Program-made: the position numbers and the translations under genes
Origin: Paracoccaceae bacterium
Lineage (GTDB): Bacteria > Pseudomonadota > Alphaproteobacteria > Rhodobacterales > Rhodobacteraceae
Reading direction: 5' to 3'
NCBI GenBank assembly: GCA_958296035.1
Contig: OY282431.1
Span: 124,001-188,000 of the forward strand
Length of the DNA stretch: 64,000 bases
The notes under the pieces: generated by a model
What the model saw: the letters and a program-made list of their open reading frames with translations, nothing else
Told to the model about the DNA's origin: nothing
Database searches by the model: none
Shown here: in pieces, positions 26,804-34,382 of the stretch
How the letters are laid out: each line of letters starts with the position of its first letter
Position numbering within the stretch: position 1 is the first letter of the stretch

Positions 26804-27570
26804 TCAGCTTCCCATGCGCAATTCATGCCTGGTGTCAGAATACCTCTGATGGTCCAGGGGTTCACCCTAGGCTTGCAGCCGGTCAAGGGATCATTGACAG
26901 TCCGACCCGACTGACTTCGGTTGTCTCGGCAACAGGACCAATACCAGTCCTGGGAACCTTGCCATGCACGCACACGAATTTCTTGGGCCAACGTCATTCA
27001 ACTCTCGACGTCTTGTCTGTCCGTGGTCCGAGAATGCGGCATCGCCTTCCCCATGGTTGATTCAAGCGGATCAGGGTCATCGTTAGTGCCCCGACAAGGC
27101 GCCGTTATGGCGTCCACGAAGGTCTCGATGGCTTCGAAACCACAGTTCGCAGATTGAAAACGGCCCGAACCGCGTCACAATGTCTGCCGGCGGTCTGAGC
27201 TCTGGAGTCCAGGGCGGCAGGACAAATTTCGATTGGCTGAACTTTCCGCATTGATTGTCTGTTCCGGGCCTTGCCTCATCAGGTTCAGCAACAGCCTGCT
27301 TACGGTTCATATCCCGTTGATGACAACGCACAAACAGAGGCGGCACCCGGGAAACAGGCTGATCGCACTGTTGCCGAAGGAATTGCAATGCCTGATTCAG
27401 GTGGCCGGCTGGCCGATGCAGCCGCTCCGAGGTCGATACGGCTGGTCCTGCCAACTTGTTGAGCGCCATTCCACATCTGTGTCAACACACCCCGATGACC
27501 GATGGGGAATTGTTCAACGTGCCGACTGATGGCACCCCGAACACTGCGGTCCGGAGTGCCTGTCTTTCGA
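26804..27570. other. Long gap inside the ABC transporter locus
   Basis: There are 767 bp between the binding-protein gene and the permease genes. Besides a hairpin next to the binding-protein stop (27531-27560) I see only short unconvincing frames. Such a large gap inside this operon type is unusual and may be decayed insertion sequence. Confidence 0.4.
27531..27560 (-). terminator. Hairpin just after the binding-protein gene
   Basis: In the transcript GGCACUCCG pairs with CGGGGUGCC (nine pairs, one G-U) around a 12-base loop, 10 bases after the stop codon. No U-run follows. This suits an intercistronic stabilising or attenuating hairpin that lets binding protein outnumber permease. Confidence 0.45.
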
Positions 27571-29148
27571 TTATTCGTTGATGGAAACATCCTGAAACAG
27601 GCCGTTGAAGCCCGAAACCGGATAAGTCCGTGACGAATCTTCCAGATTATTGAACACGACACCGTGTCGTACGGCATAAGCCGACAACAACTCATAGGAA
27701 TAGATGCCGGGTACGTTTTCTGCCAGCCAGGCATCTGCTGCCGAGTAGATCTCATGCCGCTTCTCCGGGTCTGTTTCCATACGTCCGGCTTCCAGAAGAG
27801 CATCAAGATCAGGACTTGCCAGATATGAGGAAGACATCCAGGTGTGCGGAACCGATGAGTGGTACATGTTGAACAACAGGGAGTCGGTGTCCGGAGTCAG
27901 TGCCGAGATTGCAATCTCGATCACGTGCGGCGCGGTGTCAGGGTTGGTGACCTGCTCGGTAACAAGCGTCCAGGGCGTGCGCGTGATTGAAACATCAAAT
28001 CCCAGCTGGGAAAAGATAGCCTGCATCATCAGTGCACCCTTTTCTCGCGCCGGGGTTTCAGCAATCCAGGCGATGTCCAGGGGATGCTCGCCCGGGTCAT
28101 AGGCGCATTGTGCAAGTTCTTCCCTGGCCCTGTCCATATCGGTGGCAAAGTCCGGCTTGCCCTGGTCGAATCCAACCAGCCCGGCGGGAAGTGCGCCCTT
28201 CATGGGACGGCCCTGCGTTGTGTCTTCGTTAATCCTCACAAGTTGATGAAGCGTGTTGTAGTCAAACGCATAGGCAAGGGCCCGTCGACAATGCACGTCA
28301 TCCAGCGGCGCACGACGCGTATTGAGCTGGAAGTACTCTCCGGTCAGTCCTGCCTCGGTAACCAGGTGGGCCACATCGTCAGCTGCCAACGCCTTGAATA
28401 CTTCCGGCGGCAACCACTGGCTGGAAATGTCGTGCTCGCCGCGCGCCATCAGGGCGCGTACCGTTGCCGCGTCAAGCCCATACCGGTAACGCACTCTTTC
28501 GGGATGGTTCGAGACCGGGTCTATGAAGTAGCTGGCATTGTGAACAAGCACGGTTTCAGTTTGCGGGTCATGTCTTTCGACCATGTAGGCCCCCGAACCG
28601 GCACTGTTCTGTGACAGCCATTCCCTGGCGTAGTCACCGTCCTTGGCATTGGCTTCAACCGTTGCCATGTCCACGATAGAAAATCGTACGAGCGAGGCAA
28701 GGAAGGGTGCAAACGGCTCGGTAAGCGTAAATTTGACAGTTCCTTCATCGACAGCTTCGACCGAGTCAACGACTCCGGCAAAGAGTGCAGAACTCCCCTG
28801 ACCGAGGGCCATCAGACGCTCGAACGAATAGGCCACATCGGCTGCCGTAACCGGGTTTCCCGAGCTGAATGTAACGCCATCACGCAGTGTAAACGTGTAC
28901 TCGGCACCATCAATCGTCCAGTCGGTTGCCAGGTGTGGCTGGACTCCGGCACCACCCTGTTTGGGATAGACCAGAGTATCATAAAGATTGATAGCGAGTA
29001 CGGTATCGGCGAAATCAGTTCCCTTGTGCGGGTCGATTTCGCCTATTGGCGCTTCATCTATGCGCAAAATACGCTCGGCCAATGCCGTATTGGCCGCCAG
29101 TCCAAAGGCAAACACCAATGACGCCAGAAGCAGTGTGACAATTCGCAT
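27571..29148 (-). CDS. Peptide-type ABC transporter substrate-binding protein
   Basis: This 525-residue periplasmic protein of the SBP_bac_5 family has a Sec signal peptide (hydrophobic core LLLASLVFAFGLAANTALA, cleavage near residue 24). LRIDEAPIGEIDPHKGTD and YTFTLRDGVTFSSGNPVTAADVAYSFERL follow, the usual dipeptide/oligopeptide-binding motifs. AGGAG lies upstream of ATG 29148. It probably feeds the permease genes downstream on the same strand. The ligand is unknown; the next gene makes a guanidino compound, so a basic or guanidino ligand is conceivable. Confidence 0.92.
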   Translation of the reverse strand: MRIVTLLLASLVFAFGLAANTALAERILRIDEAPIGEIDPHKGTDFADTVLAINLYDTLVYPKQGGAGVQPHLATDWTIDGAEYTFTLRDGVTFSSGNPVTAADVAYSFERLMALGQGSSALFAGVVDSVEAVDEGTVKFTLTEPFAPFLASLVRFSIVDMATVEANAKDGDYAREWLSQNSAGSGAYMVERHDPQTETVLVHNASYFIDPVSNHPERVRYRYGLDAATVRALMARGEHDISSQWLPPEVFKALAADDVAHLVTEAGLTGEYFQLNTRRAPLDDVHCRRALAYAFDYNTLHQLVRINEDTTQGRPMKGALPAGLVGFDQGKPDFATDMDRAREELAQCAYDPGEHPLDIAWIAETPAREKGALMMQAIFSQLGFDVSITRTPWTLVTEQVTNPDTAPHVIEIAISALTPDTDSLLFNMYHSSVPHTWMSSSYLASPDLDALLEAGRMETDPEKRHEIYSAADAWLAENVPGIYSYELLSAYAVRHGVVFNNLEDSSRTYPVSGFNGLFQDVSINE

Positions 29149-29854
29149 GATCCGTTCTCCTGTTATGTCTTGTTTTCGTGGTTCATCACCAACTGTGCCC
29201 AGTCAGCGCAATTGGCCCCTGTGAGCACCAGGTTGCCAATTGGGTCTGTGTACGTGCTTTGCACGAATCGTCAAAGAGTTACAGTGTTCACCACATTATT
29301 GCCACTTTGTTAAGTTCGACCAAACTCCGGACCAGAGGCCAATTCACACACGACGGCAGGCTAACTGGCGCAAGTCCAGCTGTCGACAGGAACAGTTGCC
29401 GCAAATGCCAGTTTATCCGGTCGTACTTGCATGTTGACCGGCCAATTGGAATGGAAGAGGCAGAGGTACAGCAAGCAGCCGCCAGAGCAGTCCAGGAATC
29501 AGGCTGCAATGAATTCTGCTATTCCTGTTGGCAAGCCATACAACCGCCACGCAAGATAGCAGGCCCCCTGCGCCCGGTTTTCCCCTGCCACAACAAGGGG
29601 AAACAGCCGGGCCGAATTCGATCAGCTTTTCTGCGAGAGATTAATGCAGGACCGATGCGACACAGGAAGCGGGCGGCAAGAACAAGCCTTTTGCGATCGA
29701 ATGCCAAGGCCGAATAGAACCTGCAACATGGCAGCAGCGTCGAGCAGCATTGTGTCGTTACGGTCGGGCTTGCGGCGCATCCGGCCTTGGTGGTACGGGC
29801 AGCAGTTGCGTTTTTCGGTGCCGCAATTCGAAACATTCAAGAGAGTCCCGCAAA
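29149..29854. other. Divergent intergenic region, no gene seen
   Basis: About 700 bp separate two divergently transcribed genes. It must hold promoters for both. The longest frame (29178-29717) has an implausible composition, rich in Cys, His and Arg, and was not accepted. Confidence 0.45.
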
Positions 29855-31012
29855 ATGGAAGACACAGTAAATTGCCATGCAAACGGCGATGCGGTCCAGG
29901 GAACCGTCGTCAGCAGCTGGAATGAGTGGGACCCGCTCAAGCACGTAATCGTCGGTCGTGCCACCGGCAGCCACATTCCACCTCCCGAGCCAGCTCTTGA
30001 TGCAAAGGTGCCGGAAGACTCGGACATGCGAGGCATGTGGGGACAGCGCACTCAGGACAGCATTGATCGGGGAAATGAACTGCTTGACCGGTTTTCTGCC
30101 CAGCTTGAACAACGCGGCATCAAGGTTGACAGGCCAATACCCATCGATTTCTCGCAACCGATCACGACGCCGGACTTTCACACAGACGCCCAGTTTGGCT
30201 GCATGCCTCCGAGAGATGTCCTGCTAACTGTAGGCAATGAAATCGTCGAGGCCACGATGTCCTATCGTTGTCGATGGTTCGAGTATCTTTGCTACCGGCC
30301 ATTGCTCCAGCGCTATTGGGAAGAAGATCCAAACTTCAGGCATGAGGCGGCGCCGAAGCCACGTCTGACCGACGCGGATTATCGGCCGGACTACCTTGAT
30401 GTGCGTATCAGCGTTCAACAGAGGTTGGAGTGGACGAGCCAGAAATACTTCGTGACAACCGAGCACGAACCGCTGTTTGATGCTGCTGATGTGCTGCGAT
30501 TGGGTCGTGATCTGGTCGTACAGCACGGATTTACAACCAACCTGAAAGGTATTGAATGGTTGCGTCGGCATTTTCCGGATCACCGCGTTCACGCCGTGAA
30601 CTTTCCCGGTGATCCCTATCCGATCCACATCGATGCAACCTTTACGCCACTTCGTCCGGGCCTGCTGCTCAACAACCCGCAGCGTCGCCTGCCAGATGAG
30701 CAGCGTCAAATGTTCGAGGACAGTGACTGGCAAATACTGGATGCAGCGCAACCTGCACACAACAGTCCGCCACCGCTATGTTACTCTTCGACCTGGCTAT
30801 CAATGAATGTGCTGGTCCTGGACCCCAAGACGGTGTGTGTCGAAAAAACCGAAGTCTACCAGGCTGACCAAATTGACAAACTCGGGTTTGAAGTCGTTGA
30901 GGTCGAACTGCGGGATGCCTATGCGTTTGGAGGCGGGTTGCACTGCAGTACCGCCGATGTGTACCGTGAAGGCCATTGCGAGGATTATTTCCCGCATCTG
31001 GAGGATTGTTGA
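29855..31012 (+). CDS. Glycine amidinotransferase-like enzyme
   Basis: This 385-residue protein matches the L-arginine:glycine amidinotransferase family. These enzymes move an amidino group from arginine to an amine through a covalent Cys intermediate. Features are the N-terminal SSWNEWDPLKHVIVGRA, TPDFHTDAQFGCMPPRDVLL, PIHIDATFTPLRPGLLL (catalytic His-Asp region) and GGGLHCSTADV with the nucleophilic Cys near residue 364. The start is ATG 29855 (MEDTVNC); upstream codons look non-coding. The acceptor could be glycine or another amine. It is divergent from the ABC binding-protein gene. Confidence 0.9.
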   Translation: MEDTVNCHANGDAVQGTVVSSWNEWDPLKHVIVGRATGSHIPPPEPALDAKVPEDSDMRGMWGQRTQDSIDRGNELLDRFSAQLEQRGIKVDRPIPIDFSQPITTPDFHTDAQFGCMPPRDVLLTVGNEIVEATMSYRCRWFEYLCYRPLLQRYWEEDPNFRHEAAPKPRLTDADYRPDYLDVRISVQQRLEWTSQKYFVTTEHEPLFDAADVLRLGRDLVVQHGFTTNLKGIEWLRRHFPDHRVHAVNFPGDPYPIHIDATFTPLRPGLLLNNPQRRLPDEQRQMFEDSDWQILDAAQPAHNSPPPLCYSSTWLSMNVLVLDPKTVCVEKTEVYQADQIDKLGFEVVEVELRDAYAFGGGLHCSTADVYREGHCEDYFPHLEDC

Positions 31013-31197
31013 AGGTTCAGGATTGCATTCTCCCGTGGCGGTGTTTCCCTCACGAGTATTGTGATCTGCCCGTTACGGGTGCTGGTTTCGTTGCCGTAGA
31101 CATTCTTGCCCGGTTCCGTACCTTGGCCGGCGGTTCCCGGTCGTAGACTGACGCCAAGCAAAGAACCCTTTCTCAACTTGCATCGGGAGCGATTTCC

Positions 31198-33294
31198 ATG
31201 GTTGCAAGGTTGCCCTTGAACGAAACAGCCGGACTGCCACTTGCGTCCATTGATGCAGTTGTGCTTGACCTTGAGACGACAGGGTTGAACACCAAAGAAG
31301 ATCGCGTGATCGAATTCGGCGCAGTACGCATAGAGTCCGGAATACTTTCTCCCGATGCGTCCTTCTCGTGCTTCATTGATCCCCAACAGCCCATTCCCGA
31401 ATCATCGACAAGGATTCACGGAATCATCGACCAGCATGTCGCTGGCGCGGCAAGGTTTCGTACCGGGTTCGAGCAGTTTTCTGCCTGGGCCGGTCCACGC
31501 TTGTATATTGGCTATTCATTCTGGTTTGATCTTGCGGTGCTTGCGGCTGAATCCTCTCGCTGCAACCTCGTGTGGCAGGAACCAAGGAGTCTGGATGTCG
31601 AGGCGCTCGTCAGGGTGCTCAGACCGGATCTTCCGGACACATCACTGGAAACTGTAGCGGCCTGGCTCGGGCTCGCGATCGAAAATCGACATCGGGCGCT
31701 TGATGACGCCAGACTGACCGCGGAAGTGTTCCAGCGGCTTGTCCCAAAGTTGCACAAGGCTGGCGTAACTAGCGTGGGACAAGCCGAACGGGCATGTCGC
31801 GTCGCTTACCATCGGTCTGGCGGCGAACCGCGGACTGGTATTCCATCCAAAGGAAATGTGTCGGTAGTCGACAGCTTCATTTACCGACAGCGTGTGCAGG
31901 ATCTCATGTCGAGCGACCTGCTCATTATCAAACCCGATGTTACTGTGTCTGATGCGCTTGCAAGACTCGTGGCAAACCGGGCCGGCTCAATCCTTGTTGA
32001 ACCAGAGGGTCGTCTCGAGAAAGGCATACTGACCGAAAAGGACCTGATTCAAGCCTTTGGAGCGGACAGGAATGCGGCCTTTTCGCAGCCAATAGGAAGG
32101 TATTGCAGTCGCCCGCTGCTGACAATTCATCGCAAGGAATTTGTGTATCGGGCGATTATCACCATGCAGGAAAAGCAGATTCGCCATCTCGGCGTTGTTG
32201 ACGACAGCGACCGCGTAGTTGGCGTGGTCAGCGCCAGAGATGTGTTTGCAAGATACACGGACAATGCCGCAGGTTTTGGGCAGGAAATTGTCGCCGCGCA
32301 GTCTGCCGCTGAACTTGGACGGGTCTGGCTCGGTCTCACTACTGTGGTCAGATCCCTTGCAGCGGGAGGCGTGGACGCCCGCACCATTACGGCAATCATA
32401 TCCAGGGAACTCAGGGCATTGACGGCACGAGCCTGCATTCTTTCCGAACGCAATCTGGAGGCTAATGGCAACGAGATTTCAGACACAGGTTACGCGATGC
32501 TTGTACTGGGATCGGGAGGTCGCGGTGAAAGTCTGCTGGCAATGGATCAGGACAATGCGATCGTCCACGTCAAGAATGATGCAGAAGGCCATAGGGACAG
32601 GATTCTATCCCGCCTTGCCGGCGACGTATCCAAAATGCTTGATGAAGTTGGTGTCAGCCTTTGTGATGGAGGCGTCATGGCCTCCAATCCGGAATGGCGC
32701 CGGGATGCCAGGGGCTGGTGCCTGGCTGTGCAGCACTGGGTGAACCGAAGTCGGCCGGAGGATTTGCTGTCGTCCGATATCTTCTTTGACGCCATGCCGG
32801 TACACGGCAACTTCCGGCTGGCTCACGAAGTTCGAACCCAGGCCATGTCAACTGCGCAGGCGTCGCGCATGTTTCTGAGGCTGCTGGCAATGCGAGCGAC
32901 GGATTTCAAGGCACCTCGACGGTTGTTCGGTTTATGGCGTCTGGATAGAGGCCGGATTGATCTCAAGAAGGGCGGCATCATGCCGATTTTTTCAGCCGCC
33001 CGGGTGCTCGCCCTGGAGCATGGGCTCCACTCGCGTTCTACGGCGCATCGCCTTTATGCCTTCAAGGCACTTAACATTGTTTCCGAACCCAAGATCGACG
33101 ATCTGGTAACTGCACATGGCATGTTGCTCGGACAAATTCTGCAACAGCAACTACGCGATTTAGAGAGGGGATTTCGGCCTTCGAACAGTGTAGCTCCCCA
33201 TGAACTTGATACCTATGGCCGCCAGCAGCTCAATTGGTCGGTCGAGCAGTTGCGGCTGATTCCGGACCTGCTCGGGACACCTGCACAATTCTGA
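31198..33294 (+). CDS. DEDDh exonuclease / CBS / DUF294 nucleotidyltransferase fusion
   Basis: The 698-residue protein has four parts. Residues about 18-190 are a DEDDh 3'-5' exonuclease (VVLDLETTGLNT, HRALDDARLTAE). A CBS pair follows (about 235-370; MSSDLLIIKPDVTVSDAL, RPLLTIHRKEF). Then comes a DUF294 nucleotidyltransferase domain with LGSGGRGESLLAMDQDNAIV, and a DUF294 C-terminal domain ending near residue 690. The exonuclease resembles the DnaQ epsilon type; the DUF294 unit resembles the GlnD nucleotidyltransferase. A role in nucleotide-sensing signalling or RNA/DNA trimming is possible but unknown. Start ATG 31198 with GGGAG upstream. Confidence 0.87.
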   Translation: MVARLPLNETAGLPLASIDAVVLDLETTGLNTKEDRVIEFGAVRIESGILSPDASFSCFIDPQQPIPESSTRIHGIIDQHVAGAARFRTGFEQFSAWAGPRLYIGYSFWFDLAVLAAESSRCNLVWQEPRSLDVEALVRVLRPDLPDTSLETVAAWLGLAIENRHRALDDARLTAEVFQRLVPKLHKAGVTSVGQAERACRVAYHRSGGEPRTGIPSKGNVSVVDSFIYRQRVQDLMSSDLLIIKPDVTVSDALARLVANRAGSILVEPEGRLEKGILTEKDLIQAFGADRNAAFSQPIGRYCSRPLLTIHRKEFVYRAIITMQEKQIRHLGVVDDSDRVVGVVSARDVFARYTDNAAGFGQEIVAAQSAAELGRVWLGLTTVVRSLAAGGVDARTITAIISRELRALTARACILSERNLEANGNEISDTGYAMLVLGSGGRGESLLAMDQDNAIVHVKNDAEGHRDRILSRLAGDVSKMLDEVGVSLCDGGVMASNPEWRRDARGWCLAVQHWVNRSRPEDLLSSDIFFDAMPVHGNFRLAHEVRTQAMSTAQASRMFLRLLAMRATDFKAPRRLFGLWRLDRGRIDLKKGGIMPIFSAARVLALEHGLHSRSTAHRLYAFKALNIVSEPKIDDLVTAHGMLLGQILQQQLRDLERGFRPSNSVAPHELDTYGRQQLNWSVEQLRLIPDLLGTPAQF

Positions 33295-33504
33295 CCTGAC
33301 TGGTCGCCAAACGAATGGTTGCCGGCCCATGAACGATGCCAGGGTTTCTACTCCTGATATGCCTGGCAGGTGTACCTGTCGGCGCAAGGTTTGTTCCGCC
33401 AATTGAAGTACAGGGTCTCGGGCGACCTGATGCCGCCCGGGCGGATTTCTTCGGCAGCGCGGAACAGATTGCCACTTGAAACACAATAGACCAGGCCGTC
33501 GAGG

Positions 33505-33690
33505 CGGCTCTACAACGAACTCTATATCGACCGCCTGGTGTGGACCCGCCAGCACTCTTTGAAGTACCCGGACACCGAAAAACTGGTCACGCCCATCAAC
33601 CTGCCCGAACAGTGGATCGTCACCGAGCTTCGTATCGTGGACAAGGCGCTATGGCAGGCCGCCGCGCCAAGGCAGGTTGCGGAACGAGCT
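33505..33690 (+). pseudogene. Serine site-specific recombinase remnant
   Basis: This frame reads LYNELYIDRLVWTRQHSLKY, PDTEKLVTPINLPEQWIVTE and LRIVDKALWQAA. That is the Recombinase-domain consensus (LY.GRLVWNRQ...DPDTGKRV...NP..EWI..EVPELRIVDD.LW) of large serine recombinases. The catalytic N-terminal domain is not present and the frame decays on both sides. It sits at the left edge of the defence island. Confidence 0.7.
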
Positions 33691-34367
33691 TTCCTGGCAA
33701 CTCACACTGGCTCAGGGTGTCATTCTCTTGTTGCGATATTTCGGCACCCACGCAGACCGGCTATCGCCTGTTTCCCGCAGGGACGATTGTTGGCCTGCAA
33801 CGGGACCTTTCGGTGGTCCTTCGGACAGTCCCGCGCGGCGTAACAGCGACCAGCTGGAGATCTGGCCAATGTGGTTTTGGAAATGCATGGATACGGTCCT
33901 CGGGAGGTCGCCTTCTCGGGTAATAGCGTGGTGCCCAGACCTCCTGTTTTGGCGCTGTAGGGAAGCCCTGATTTTGGTGTCCGGGAGGGTGTCCTGTGAC
34001 AGACCTCTTGGCGTTTGCCAAGAGCTGTCACGGCGTCGTGGAATTCAGCCTGCAATGGGCTGTTGTATTCACCCGAATCAATCCAGATGGGTGCAGGTTG
34101 GGCAGGTCTTGACGCAATACGAGATGTGCCCCCTGGTTCACCAAACTGCTTGACCCGAAGATTAACAAGTGTCAGTTGGCAGACTTCCATGAAGAACTCG
34201 CAATGTCATGCCCCGCCTTCAATTTCACGCTACTATTGCTCCGGATGTGTTGGAAAACGTACACCTCGAACCTGGTGTCGATCTATGACCATCCTTTTGC
34301 CATGGCACATCAGTGAAGGCGAGGGGCAACCCCATGGCGTGCGCAGTCATCTCCTTGTTATGCGACC
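33691..34367. other. Region before the helicase cluster, no gene seen
   Basis: There are only unconvincing overlapping frames here. It probably contains further decayed mobile DNA and the promoter of the four-gene cluster. Confidence 0.4.
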
Positions 34368-34382
34368 TTGACGTCCAGCCAT

